A stretch of 39,210 bases of DNA from Chroococcidiopsidaceae cyanobacterium YX2bin18 (GTDB lineage Bacteria; Cyanobacteriota; Cyanobacteriia; Cyanobacteriales; Chroococcidiopsidaceae), in contig JAUJND010000029.1 in the NCBI GenBank assembly GCA_030446505.1, positions 1-39,210 on the forward strand, in the 5' to 3' direction. Numbering within the stretch: the first letter of the stretch is position 1; each line of letters begins with the position of its first letter. Shown piece by piece: positions 17,462-26,303 of this stretch. The position numbers were made by a program, and so were the translations under genes. The notes under the pieces are model-generated. The model saw nothing but the letters and a program-made list of their open reading frames with translations, was not told where the DNA came from and searched no databases.

Positions 17462-17628
17462 TTGTTTTAAATACGTTAAAAAATACTCGATAAGGCTACC
17501 TTATTTTTCTTTGTTTTAATTTTTGTATCTTCCAGTTCTTTAAAAATTCATTCCTTAATTCAGCAACATCTGTTTCGTTAGATACTTAAAGAGTTGCCCA
17601 CCGATTTTATTATATATAGAGGAGTAGT

Positions 17629-18069
17629 ATGTTAGTAACAGTTAAGACAAGTTCTGTAATCAATGCACCGATTGAACAAGTATGGGGGAAAATACGAGAC
17701 TTTAATGGCTTGCCTAACTGGTATCCGTCTGTAATTGATAGCCACATAGAAAATAATGAGCCTAGCGACAAAATAGGATGTGTTCGTAGTTTTAATCGTG
17801 AAGATGGGCTGACCCTGCGAGAAAAGTTACTAGAAATCGATGAGCAAAAACATATCTGCACCTATCTTCTTCTAGAGCCTAATAAACCGATGGAAGATTA
17901 CGTTTGCACTATACAGTTACTGCCTATAACGGACGGTGATCACACTACTTATATTGAATGGCTAGCGAACTTTAAATGTTTACCAGAAGAAGAACCAGAA
18001 TTGCGACAGAATCTAGAAAAGGTATTTCAGATTGGTTTTGATGCCTTGAAAGAAATTTTCAGCAGATAA
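17629..18069 (+). CDS. SRPBCC (START/Bet v1-like) family protein
   Basis: A 146-residue protein of typical size for a bacterial polyketide cyclase/dehydrase-type SRPBCC domain. The first strand and helix are VKTSSVINAPIEQVWGKIRD followed by FNGLPNWYPSV, the usual START-like opening. A central strand reads CVRSFNREDGLTLREKLLEI, then YLLLEPNKPMEDYVCTIQLL, and the long C-terminal helix is NLEKVFQIGFDALKEIFS. Such proteins bind hydrophobic ligands or cyclise polyketides. A strong ribosome-binding site (GAGGAG at 17619-17624) precedes the ATG. It follows the broken helical gene by 167 bp and could belong to the same pathway, which is inference. Confidence 0.82.
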   Translation: MLVTVKTSSVINAPIEQVWGKIRDFNGLPNWYPSVIDSHIENNEPSDKIGCVRSFNREDGLTLREKLLEIDEQKHICTYLLLEPNKPMEDYVCTIQLLPITDGDHTTYIEWLANFKCLPEEEPELRQNLEKVFQIGFDALKEIFSR

Positions 18070-18129
18070 GCTAATGAACTTCTAAAAGGTATAAAATAGC
18101 AAGCATTAAAGAGTTAGGAGAGCCTAAAA

Positions 18130-18532
18130 TATGCCTGCCAAGGGTTTTCTCAATTAATCACAAAAAGAGCGTTTGCAAAAGCTAGTTAGAGAATGTAATT
18201 GTCGCCACTTGAGAAAACACGCTTTAATATTGTTGCTGCAAAATGATGGCAAAACCTATGATGAGATTGCTAAATTTATTTGTTGTAGCTACCGCACTGT
18301 AGCATATTGGTGTGTGCATGGAGACTCAGATAATCTGGAAAGTTTAAGAGATAAAAGAGAGCAGGTAACTATTGTAAAGCGACAGAGCAATATATTGAGT
18401 TGCTCCTAGAAGTAGTTGAAAAAGCTCAAGCGCGAATTTGACTATGAATTTGGCAGATAGACGGCAGGAAGTTTGGTGGCATATCTGCAACAACAGACAG
18501 GGATTGAGCTCAGTGGGTGTAATTAAAAGTGG
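18130..18532 (+). pseudogene. IS630-family transposase, N-terminal half
   Basis: The plus strand reads MPAKGFLN, a stop, then QKERLQKLVRECN, HALILLLQNDGKTYDEIAKF and YRTVAYWCVHGD. After a frameshift it continues DYEFGR, another stop, AGSLVAYLQQQTGIELSG. This is the helix-turn-helix half of a different IS630 subgroup from the two 948-bp copies in this window. The catalytic half is absent. It has two stops and one frameshift. Confidence 0.75.
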
Positions 18533-18541
18533 CATTTTAGG

Positions 18542-18811
18542 TCAAGCAGCAGTGTGAGTGAGATCTAACCAATAAGACTGCCAATCTTGATTTGCGCGTA
18601 GCACTCGCAAGGCTAACGTTGCCCAAGCATTTTCGACACTCCACCAACTGCCAGAACGTTTGAGTCGTTGTTGAATCACGTAACGATAAGCACTCTCAAT
18701 TTCACCCGAACTAATAGGTAACTCTGCTGTAATCGCGCCTTTGTAATCGAGTTGTTGCAATCGATATTTAGCCCTGGCAATCATTGATGGAATGGAAGCT
18801 CGTAGTGTCAA
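18542..18811 (-). pseudogene. ISKra4-type transposase, C-terminal scrap
   Basis: Ninety residues with LPISSGEIESAYRYVIQQRL, KRSGSWWSVENAWATLALRV and LRANQDWQSYW. The SGEIES, then R.K..G.WW..ENA, then LALRV pattern is that of the C-terminal catalytic region of ISKra4-like transposases. The upstream part of the transposase is missing. It abuts the IS630 scrap. Nothing is recognised in 18812-18966. Confidence 0.65.
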
Positions 18812-18966
18812 AGGTAGTTATACACTAGAGCGTTTTAAGTTTAATTCCACCTGACTACTTACCAACCAAGAATTTTCTAACGTCGTCACAAGTCAGTTCA
18901 ATTTTTATTTTCCTGACTCACCGTGATTTTTACTTTTCCTCTGCCTAGAGTAACAAAACAGGGTTA

Positions 18967-19674
18967 TTACCAGGGAACCTGCTGGCCTCGATAATCGAGG
19001 AAAAGCCCCGACTGTGCAATGCTCAGCTTATCAATCACTCCAAGCATCGCCTGTGTTGATTCAGTCGGCGTAAGATGTGCATAACGTCCACCCATATCCG
19101 TCTGCACCCAGCCGGGATGTATGGCAACGAGCACTATACCCCGATTGGCAAGGTCTGAGCTTAGCTTCTTGACTCCCATATTCAGAGCTGCTTTGCTCAT
19201 ACCATAACTGAGCCCAAAGGTAAGGTCAGAAGCATAAGTGATCGACCCTAAATCAGACGAAATACAGACTATCTTCGCATTGCGCTTTGGAGCCTGTAGG
19301 TGGTCTGCAAAGGCTTGGGTGAGTAGCATAGGGCTGATCGCATTCGTGTGCAGAACGCGCAGCATAGTCTCTTCCTGAATAAGTCCGAGCCGTTCGGAGG
19401 CTGCTGCCACTCCTGCGTTCGGAATCAGCACATCGATCAATATGCCTTTCTTTTTTAAAAGCTCTGGAAGAGACGCGATTGCAGTTGCTTGCATCACGTC
19501 CAGCTTACAAATGACAAGCCGATCATTGTCATGCACAGAGGCAAGCGTGTTAAGTGCTATCGCTCTTTCCGGGTTGCGGCAGCAAGCAACTACGCGCTCC
19601 CCGCGATGTAGGATCTGCCTTATGAACTCAAGGCCAATACCTCTGTTTGCTCCGGTAACCAAGTAATTCACCAT
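18967..19674 (-). CDS. Short-chain dehydrogenase/reductase
   Basis: A 235-residue classical SDR. The cofactor motif TGANRGIG is at residues 7-14, NAG at 86-88, catalytic Ser in VCISSDLGS near 139-140, and YGMSK with Tyr157 and Lys161. The basic CCRNPER after strand two suggests NADPH. Length and motif order match the C-factor/sniffer-like carbonyl reductases. The next gene on the same strand, 91 bp upstream, is a nitroreductase, so the two could form one NAD(P)H-dependent detoxification unit. The DNA here is visibly richer in G+C than the neighbouring AT-rich genes, which hints at transfer from elsewhere. Confidence 0.88.
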   Translation of the reverse strand: MVNYLVTGANRGIGLEFIRQILHRGERVVACCRNPERAIALNTLASVHDNDRLVICKLDVMQATAIASLPELLKKKGILIDVLIPNAGVAAASERLGLIQEETMLRVLHTNAISPMLLTQAFADHLQAPKRNAKIVCISSDLGSITYASDLTFGLSYGMSKAALNMGVKKLSSDLANRGIVLVAIHPGWVQTDMGGRYAHLTPTESTQAMLGVIDKLSIAQSGLFLDYRGQQVPW

Positions 19675-19765
19675 GCGGTTTCCTCACTCGTTGTGTTTTG
19701 AGAAGAGGGCTTGGTCTGTGCCCGAGAAGCCATTAGACTAATGCATGGCGCAGATCATAGTTTAA

Positions 19766-20395
19766 TTAGAATTGGCGAGACTCATTGAACGATAAAACCT
19801 CTTCTACTTGGAGTCTCGGCTTGCGTGAAGTGTTGCCTGCAGCAGGGTAGCCCACAGGTAGTAGCATGACGGGGATGTACTGTTCAGAAATACCAAAGAT
19901 TTCTTTGACCTGTGCCGGATCAAAACCGATCATTGGCCCGCTGACAAGACCCCGCGCCTTGGCTGCAAGCATGAGAGTCATAGCAGCTAAGGAAGCCGAA
20001 CGAATCGCTTCATCTCGCGCAAATGCTGCGCTTGAACCGTACATACCATTTGCCATCTGCACCCATTGCTCTGCGATCTCTCGGGGCAGTAATCCGGCAT
20101 CGATGCTCTGATCCAAGATGCCTTTTAGTTTCGTGTGGCCTTCAAGATCGCCAAGGATGATGAAGGTCACTGCGGCCTCAGATACCTTCGCTTGTCCATA
20201 AGAAGCCGCCGTTAAAGCCTGCTTCTTTGCTGTGTCGGTGACGGCAATGAATCGCCAGTGCTGGATATTAAAGGATGACGGTGCTTCCGTGGCCTCTTTA
20301 ACCAATGCACGGATTTCATCGGTCGAAAGCTGCTTCGACGAATCGAAGTGCTGAGCCGATATGCGCCCGTGAATCGTGCTGATGGTGTCGGTCAT
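19766..20395 (-). CDS. Nitroreductase family protein
   Basis: A 209-residue protein of the FMN-dependent nitroreductase fold. The FMN-binding opening is present as APSSFNIQHWRFIAVTD near residues 38-54. A middle helix reads FARDEAIRSASLAAMTLMLA, and the end has GLVSGPMIGFDPAQVKEIFG, ISEQYIPVMLLPVGYPA and the basic RKPR(L). These flavoenzymes reduce nitroaromatics, quinones or enoates using NAD(P)H and act in the cytoplasm. The gene is transcribed toward the SDR at 18967-19674. Base composition resembles that gene and differs from flanking debris. It begins at ATG 20395. Confidence 0.88.
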   Translation of the reverse strand: MTDTISTIHGRISAQHFDSSKQLSTDEIRALVKEATEAPSSFNIQHWRFIAVTDTAKKQALTAASYGQAKVSEAAVTFIILGDLEGHTKLKGILDQSIDAGLLPREIAEQWVQMANGMYGSSAAFARDEAIRSASLAAMTLMLAAKARGLVSGPMIGFDPAQVKEIFGISEQYIPVMLLPVGYPAAGNTSRKPRLQVEEVLSFNESRQF

Positions 20396-20573
20396 ACTTT
20401 TCTCTTGATTGATTACAATCCTTCTTTTGTCACAGTGGAGTAAAACATTAATTCGACCTTAGCTATAAAGTCAAACAATCGTTTATTTATCCGAGAAAGA
20501 CAGAAGAAGGCTATGCCGTTCGCGGTACAATCGATAGTATATGGTGTGAAAGTTGCAATGACAAGCAAGTACT

Positions 20574-20752
20574 GATAGTGCCTCACCAAAGTGTGGAATA
20601 GACTGTAATATCTTTCCAAGTCCAGGGTTCTAAGGTTAAATCTGCTCGTTGAGCTGCTGTAGTCTTTAAAGAAGAATGTAGCCAAATCCAGTTAAAGTAG
20701 GTGATGAGCAAACGTAGGGCAACTTTAGTTTGATCCCAGGCTTTACTAAATT
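20574..20752 (-). pseudogene. 179-bp IS1 fragment, nearly identical to 34865-35043
   Basis: From GATAGTGCCTCACC at the IS end through CTTTACTAAATT, this stretch is the same as 34865-35043 except for one seen difference (GATCCC against GAGCCC). It encodes the last part of the IS1 transposase on the minus strand and then stops abruptly. So little divergence means recent copying and deletion. Confidence 0.85.
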
Positions 20753-20794
20753 GGGGTTATTTGTATAAACCCTCGAAAAGGGGGATTAAGGAAA

Positions 20795-21083
20795 TTAGTG
20801 AGTCTGGGCTTGGGTTAGCTGCTGAACAATACTATCTATATTGATCGGTTCAGAAAATTTTCTAAACTCATAGCGACCATATAAATTGATGTGTTGCAAA
20901 GCTTCAGGAGAAATCTGTTTAAGCCCCTCAACTTCTTGAACATTGCCAATATGCTCTTGATGAGCAACGACATTATATAAGATACTGGAATTTTAATAAA
21001 GAATGCAGGTAGCTATCAACCGCCCACATTCACTCCAGAGTTGTTGCTCCAGTTCAGACTTGAAGCGTAATTTACCAAAATTA
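20795..21083 (-). pseudogene. Tn3-family transposase, C-terminal scrap
   Basis: The minus strand reads NFGKLRFKSELEQQLWSECG, RLIATCILY, a stop in place of the expected second Tyr, then NSSILYNVVAHQ and LQHINLYGRYEF, ending VQQLTQAQ. The combination of LW.EC.RLI.., then QHIN.YGRYEF, is diagnostic of the end of Tn3 transposases. It is cut at 21083 by the IS1182 element. The remainder of the transposase (about 900 residues) is absent from the window. Confidence 0.75.
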
Positions 21084-22874
21084 GGGGTAAAGGTAGCGAA
21101 GATACCGTTGGCGAATTCGCCAGAGAAAAATCAAGGCTAAATGTCTTGCGTAGGATTTAGGGTAAAGCCCCACAGCCTAGCAGAGGTGCAAGATGTCCAT
21201 GAAACCCCAATCAATTCCTCCGGTTCCAGAAGACACAGCAGCGGTCGCACGAGCCGCCTTTCCCAAAGGCAACCTCTACCTCCAGATCCGTGACACGTTT
21301 AGCAGCATTTATCAAGAAGAAACCTTTGCCTCGCTCTTTTCGAGACGGGAACAACCTGCTCAGGCTCCCTGGCAGTTAGCTTTAGTTTGTGTGATGCAGT
21401 TTATTGAGAATTTGTCTGACCGTCAAGCGGCAGATGCGGTTCGTGCTCGGATTGACTGGAAGTATGCTCTGAGTATGCCGCTGAGTGATCCAGGATTCGA
21501 TTACTCTGTTTTGAGCGAGTTTCGCGCTCGTCTGATTGCAGGCAATGCAGAACAACTGTTGCTAGACAAGTTGTTAGAACAACTACGTGAGAAGAAGTTG
21601 CTCAAAGGACATCAACGGCAGCGCACTGATTCCACTCATGTTCTGGGTGCGATTCGGGTATTAAATCGATTAGAGACGTTGGGAGAGACTTTTCGTGTGT
21701 AGCTCCAGACTGGCTTGAGGCGCATTTGCAAGAGACTTGGTTTGAACGTTATAGTCGTCGCACCGAGAACTATCGATTGCCAAAGTTAGATAGTGAGCGA
21801 GAGGAATTGGGCCATACCATTGGCAAAGATGGATTTGCACTATTAGAGGCAATTTATAATGCTTCTGCTCCAGCGTGGTTACGACAAGTTCCAACTGTAG
21901 AAACGCTGCGACGGGTTTGGTTACAACAGTTTTATGCCCCGACGGAAGATGCAGGTGTGCAATGGCGATCTCTCAAAGATATGCCACCTTCAACCCTTGC
22001 CATTCATTCTCCCTATGATGTGGAAGCGCATTACAGTTCAAAACGTAGTGTCGATTGGGTGGGATATAAAGTTCATATCACTGAAATTTGCGCTCAAAAT
22101 TGTCCACACTTTATTACTGGAGTTTGTACAACCTTATCCACAAGAACAGATGATGCAGTCGTTGATGATATTTATCAAACTTTATCCAAGCAACAATTAC
22201 TGCCAGAAGAACATCTGATGGATACAGGTTATGTAACGGCTGAGCATATCGTCAACAGCAAGAAAAACTATGGCGTGGATCTGATTGGACCCGTTCGGGG
22301 TAATCCTAGTTGGCAGACCCAGAAAAACTCCAAGTTCTCAGCCCAACGGTTTCAAGTCGATTGGGATAACCAGGTTGTCACTTGCCCTCAAGGACATCAA
22401 AGCATCATTTGGCGACCCAAGATTGACAACCGAGGGTTGCCTGTGATTCATGTCCATTTCTCTCAAACTGATTGCCGTCGCTGTCCAGTTCGCAAGCGGT
22501 GTACCCACTCAAAGTTTGCTCGCCGACTCACCCTACAACCACAAGCCAAATACAACGCTTTACAGGAGCGACGGCAGGTTCAAGAAACGTCAGAGTTTAA
22601 GGAACTGTATCAACAACGAGCAGGTGTGGAGGGAACCTTATCACAAGCCGTGAGGCGGTCGGACTTACGCCAATCTCGCTACATGGGATTAGCGAAGACT
22701 CACCTTCAGCACATCCTGATTGCGGCTGCTCTCAATTTGATTCGTCTGGGTGCTTGGCTGTCAGGAGTGCCACTCGCACAAACTCGGACCTCTCGATTCA
22801 TGGAGCTTAAGCCCAAAATCGCCTAGATTTTTCTCTGACGAATTCGCCAACGGTATCTTCGCTACCTTTACCCC
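21084..22874 (+). mobile_element. IS1182-family element with 49-bp terminal repeats
   Basis: The ends are inverted repeats 49 bp long (21084-21132 and 22826-22874) that differ at only one position. Each begins GGGGTAAAGGTAGCGAAG. The element is 1,791 bp and contains one transposase gene. The left flank is Tn3 transposase debris and the right flank is an AlbA_2-type gene fragment. No clear target duplication is seen (ATTA on the left, ATAT on the right). Confidence 0.88.
21193..22826 (+). pseudogene. IS1182-family transposase with an internal deletion
   Basis: The first frame (21193-21702) contains the IS1182-type N-terminus: LICH-like LALVCVMQFIENLSDRQAAD, then DPGFDYSVLSEFRARL and the first catalytic Asp in QRTDSTHVLGAIR. 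The second (from about 21700 to 22826) has VDWVGYKVHITE, LMDTGYVTAEHIV (second Asp), the Cys cluster CRRCPVRKRCTHS, and QRAGVEGTLSQAVRR with the catalytic Glu. Between them RLETLGET is followed directly by VVAPDWLEAHL in another frame. The family normally has extra residues there, so a short deletion has both removed them and shifted the frame. The transposase is probably inactive although both terminal repeats are intact. Confidence 0.8.
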
Positions 22875-23058
22875 ATATACACTCAGTTACTTGTTCCAGA
22901 ACACCAGTTAATGTGCTGGAGCTAACACAGCCATTTTGTCCGACCCGTCCAGCTTCTTTCCGATCAAAGTACTGACCCTCAAAATCTGTATCGGCTGAGG
23001 TTGTCAGAAAATCCCAATGCCCTCCGGGATGTTCAAAAACTTCTCTGGGATCAGGCAT
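22875..23058 (-). pseudogene. AlbA_2 (Schlafen-like) domain protein, N-terminal scrap
   Basis: From ATG 23058 the minus strand reads MPDPREVFEHPGGHWDFLTT, DTDFEGQYFDRKEAGRV and SSSTLTGVLEQVTECI, and then runs into the IS1182 end. The FEGQ.FDRKEA segment followed by a helix is the first part of the AlbA_2 DNA-binding domain found in Schlafen-like ATPases and transcriptional regulators. About 60 residues remain. Confidence 0.55.
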
Positions 23059-23159
23059 CACTCTCTTATAGGTTAAGAATCTAGAGCCAAGGTTTGCTAG
23101 CTCCAGTGTAGCGATTAGTTTATTTAATGCAAGATGTCCCCTCTATTGTGGTTGATTTT

Positions 23160-23420
23160 AAGAGGTTGGGCGTGTTTTTTACATTACCGATGTCTATCCT
23201 GTCTACCGATACTTTATTGATAACCTTGACTATCTGGTGAGTAAAACAACGATGACCAGAGTTGAGGGTGAAAATAGTCGGTTGCGGCATTATTTAGCAC
23301 GGCTACATCGCAGAACTTTTTGCTACTCCAAATCCGAATTCATGCTTAAACACTCAGTTTGTTTATTGTTACATTACTTGAGAACTTGGACTGTACCTGT
23401 CCTTAAATCATCTCTCTACC
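23160..23420 (+). pseudogene. IS1-family InsB C-terminal remnant
   Basis: The frame reads FYITDVYPVYRYFIDN, then VEGENSRLRHYLARLHRRTF, CYSKSEFMLKHSVCLLLHYL. The VEGEN..LRHYLARLHR(K/R)T.CYSKS string is the well-known C-terminal signature of classical IS1 InsB. This is a different IS1 subgroup from the copy at 34865-35774. No InsA and no terminal repeats are visible. Confidence 0.75.
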
Positions 23421-23492
23421 GTGCAACGCCCAAAAACGCCCCTTTAAGCGACAATGAATTTTAGTATCTAGAATTGTAGTTCCAAAGACTTA

Positions 23493-24476
23493 ATGCCCGA
23501 CCTTGACCTTAAAGAAGCAGCAGCTGATGACTTGAAGCTAGCCGCACCAGTGTCAGCAACTCGGCATCCGGCGGCGGTATACCTGGCTTCTTTGAATTTG
23601 GGATCTCAACCGACAATGCGGCAGGCTCTGGATGCGATCGCTTCCTTACTGACCAACGGCGAGTGCGATGCCCTGACTCTGGACTGGGCAAAGCTCCGCT
23701 ATCAACAAACAGCGGCAGTGCGGTCGGCTTTGATTTCTCGGTACACGCCATCGACCACCAAGAAGATACTGTGTGCTTTAAGGCGAGTGTTGCAGGAAGC
23801 TCGTAAACTAAGGCTGATTTCTTTAGAGGATTACACGACAGCGATAGATTTACCCCGCATTGACATACCACTGCAGAAACTCAGAGGTCGCGCTTTAAGT
23901 GAGTCGGAACTTGCCGCTTTGGTGGATGTGTGCCAAACAGAATGTTCTAGACCTATAGATATTAGAGACTTAGCACTGATAGCTATCCTGCGCGGCGGTG
24001 GAGTACGGCGTACTGAAGCGGTCAATCTGGCTCTCGTTGATTTTAACCCCAACACTGGCGCTCTAGAGATTCGTGAGGGAAAGAGACAATCATACCGCAC
24101 GGTTTATTTGCCTACTGCGGCGCTGGAGTTGGTGACAGAGTGGCTAGATATCCGAGGGCGTGAACCAGGACCACTGCTGTGTCCAGTTCGCAAAGGGGGG
24201 AAAGTAGAACTGCGACCGATGACTGCTGATGCCGTGTTGAAAATCGTGCGGCGGCGGGGAAATCAAGCTTGTGTTGACGAATTTTCTCCTCATGATTTTC
24301 GCCGGACTTTCTGCTCTGACCTGCTGGATGCTGGTACTGATATTGTCACAGTACAAAAGTTAGCTGGTCACGCCAGTCCGATAACGACTGCTAAGTATGA
24401 TCGCCGGGGTGAGGAGGTGAAGCGCAAAGCGGTGGAACGGTTGTCTATTCCTAGCAAACATCGGGCTAATAAATAG
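23493..24476 (+). CDS. Tyrosine recombinase/integrase
   Basis: A 327-residue recombinase. The N-terminal core-binding domain spans about residues 40-130 (TTKKILCALRRVLQEARKLR). The catalytic domain has Arg in RGGGVRRTEA (172/173), the box HDFRR (His267, Arg270), the second His in LAGHASPITT (His293) and the nucleophile Tyr302 in TTAKYDRRG. All active-site residues are present and length is normal, so it is probably active. Such enzymes resolve plasmid multimers or integrate elements. No att or recombination site next to it could be identified by eye. A HIP1 site lies inside the gene near 23634. It points toward the convergent gene at 24508-25116. Confidence 0.92.
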   Translation: MPDLDLKEAAADDLKLAAPVSATRHPAAVYLASLNLGSQPTMRQALDAIASLLTNGECDALTLDWAKLRYQQTAAVRSALISRYTPSTTKKILCALRRVLQEARKLRLISLEDYTTAIDLPRIDIPLQKLRGRALSESELAALVDVCQTECSRPIDIRDLALIAILRGGGVRRTEAVNLALVDFNPNTGALEIREGKRQSYRTVYLPTAALELVTEWLDIRGREPGPLLCPVRKGGKVELRPMTADAVLKIVRRRGNQACVDEFSPHDFRRTFCSDLLDAGTDIVTVQKLAGHASPITTAKYDRRGEEVKRKAVERLSIPSKHRANK

Positions 24477-24507
24477 CTTCTAGCGAACGTCCAATCTTTG
24501 CAGTGCC

Positions 24508-25116
24508 TTACCCACTCTTGACCACGCCCCGGATGGTTTTATCTAAAATATCTACATCTGCTGCTGGGTAAGCAAAAGCTTGATTGCCTCTATATGGTTG
24601 CCGCTTGGGGAGTTGCCCATGCCGCTCCTGATAATTCGCATTGGCAAACATTTCGATTTTCAGGCGTTGGTCTGCATTGATGGTTACGCCTAAATATCTA
24701 GCTCTGTCCTGAATAAACTAAAATTCACGTTCTTTAGGAGAATTGGTTTTATTCGGATAAGTGCGGGCATTTGTTGTAAATAGACGTGCCTCTAGGGAGC
24801 CAATCTTCTCGGATAAGGCAATGACTGTGGAATACAACTGTTTATCTTGATTCGTCGCTAGATATTTCTCCAGGTGTGACGGCTGCTGCTGCTGGAGATA
24901 TTCATCAACGCTTACCCTGATTCGTTTGTCAAAGCAATCGCCCAGCATATCTGCATCCAGGTTATCCAACTTACCATCCAGGTAGAGCTGGATAAAACTG
25001 GTGAGTGTCGCCGTCGCGGTTGTCCCTTGTTCCTGGCAGTGACGCATGAACTCTCCCCACAACTCCTCGTCACAGTTGAATGATGCCAGCTTCTTGTTGC
25101 GCCCTGTGTTGCTCAT
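24508..25116 (-). pseudogene. RHH-like plasmid protein interrupted by one TAG
   Basis: The gene starts MSNTGRNKKLASFNCDEELW and has an RHH-like strand and helices (EFMRHCQEQGTTATATLTSF) and a coiled-coil-like middle. After 132 residues a TAG stands at 24718-24720. The same frame then runs on for 69 codons with coherent protein text (FIQDRARYLGVTINADQRLK, then IEMFANANYQERHGQLPKRQ) to a TAA at 24508-24510. It thus looks like a protein of about 202 residues with one nonsense codon. A TGG-to-TAG change is possible. A role in DNA binding is inferred from the N-terminus only, and I do not recognise a named family. Confidence 0.5.
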
Positions 25117-25733
25117 CTCAAGGTAGTATCTAGGTAAACTTTAGGTGGTAAGCGCTTTATCGCTTTAATCATTTTTCTAGGTCTTACCTTGACACTATCA
25201 TGGTCAGCCTGGGATTAGCTTTTCAGTTTTCCGTTAGAGCTTTAAGTTTGTAGTTGGCTTCCAAGTGTTAGGTTGCTTTACATAAATCTGTAACACTAGG
25301 GTATTAGAGTTCCCCAGCGATTCGTAGAGCATTCTGGATAAGTGGCTCTGAAATGCGAAAATCCGCTTGATTCAAGGCAGCCAGTAGCGGCTTAATCTGA
25401 GGAATGATCCCTTTACGTTTGGCACGTAGCAGCATTCCTACAGTACCGATGACTTTTAGATTTAGTTGGAGAGCAAGCTGACGCGCCTTTCTATCTTCCA
25501 AGATGAGAAACACATCCCCTAGTTCCATTGCCAAGGTGATCGCTTCAGCTTCTCCTTCATCTACCTGAGTTTTTAGGGTAGCAACCAGGGCGAGATTTTG
25601 CACTAGGGCGTGTCTGCGAACTATTATATCCTGACTAAAGAAGGTTAGCTGATTGATGAAAAATATTAAGGGAGATGTAGTGGTAGAAGACAGACGGCAA
25701 GTACAGCCTTTGATGAGTAGGTTTTGCAATACG

Positions 25734-25766
25734 AGCCGACTTTGTCTACTTTACCTACTGTCGGCT
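25734..25766 (+). promoter_or_regulatory. Hairpin directly before the GNAT start codon
   Basis: AGCCGAC (25734-25740) pairs with GTCGGCT (25760-25766) around a 19-nt loop, ending 7 bases before the ATG at 25774. It could hide the ribosome-binding region or be a leftover of the transposon end. No clear Shine-Dalgarno sequence is visible between it and the ATG. Confidence 0.3.
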
Positions 25767-25773
25767 TGATTTT

Positions 25774-26268
25774 ATGGCTGTAAAACCTGTGACATATAAT
25801 GCAGGACTAAAGCCGGATTTTGAACGGCTCAACCAACATTGGCTGGAAGAGTTGTTTGAGGTGGAACCTGCCGATAAAATTATCTTCAACGATCCTGAAT
25901 CTCATATTCTTGCTTCAGGTGGACAGATTTTTTTCATTCTCGATGACAGGGAGCCTGTAGGAACTTGTGCTATGCTTGGCCTGAGCATTGATGAATATGA
26001 ACTAGCGAAAATGGCGGTTGCTCCTGCCCACCGCCGCCGTGGATATGGTGACAGACTAATGAAAGCAGGGCTAACTTTTGCCAAGGAAGCTGGTGCTAAT
26101 AAGATTACTTTAATAACGGATACAAAACTCCCGGAAGCAATTCGCCTGTATGAACGGTATGGATTTCAGATGATTCCACACACCCCTGATCCTCGATATA
26201 AAAGAGGCAATGTGAGGATGGAGCTTGTTTTGGCATCTAACTTACACTTTGAAAGTAATAATCAATAG
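25774..26268 (+). CDS. GNAT-family N-acetyltransferase, transposon passenger
   Basis: A 164-residue GNAT protein. Motif A, the acetyl-CoA pyrophosphate loop, is clear in KMAVAPAHRRRGYGDRLMKA (Q/RxxGxG/A). The beta-4 strand is EYELAKMAV. Motif B is KITLITDTKLPEAIRLYERY followed by GFQMIP. The acceptor is unknown: it may be a small amine, an antibiotic or a protein N-terminus. The gene lies inside the inverted repeats of the IS5-family transposon at 25607-28134, tail to tail with the transposase (36 bp between stops), and is intact although the transposase is not. Confidence 0.88.
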   Translation: MAVKPVTYNAGLKPDFERLNQHWLEELFEVEPADKIIFNDPESHILASGGQIFFILDDREPVGTCAMLGLSIDEYELAKMAVAPAHRRRGYGDRLMKAGLTFAKEAGANKITLITDTKLPEAIRLYERYGFQMIPHTPDPRYKRGNVRMELVLASNLHFESNNQ

Positions 26269-26303
26269 ATTGTGGTAGCAAGCGACTGACGTATTTGCGT
26301 GCA

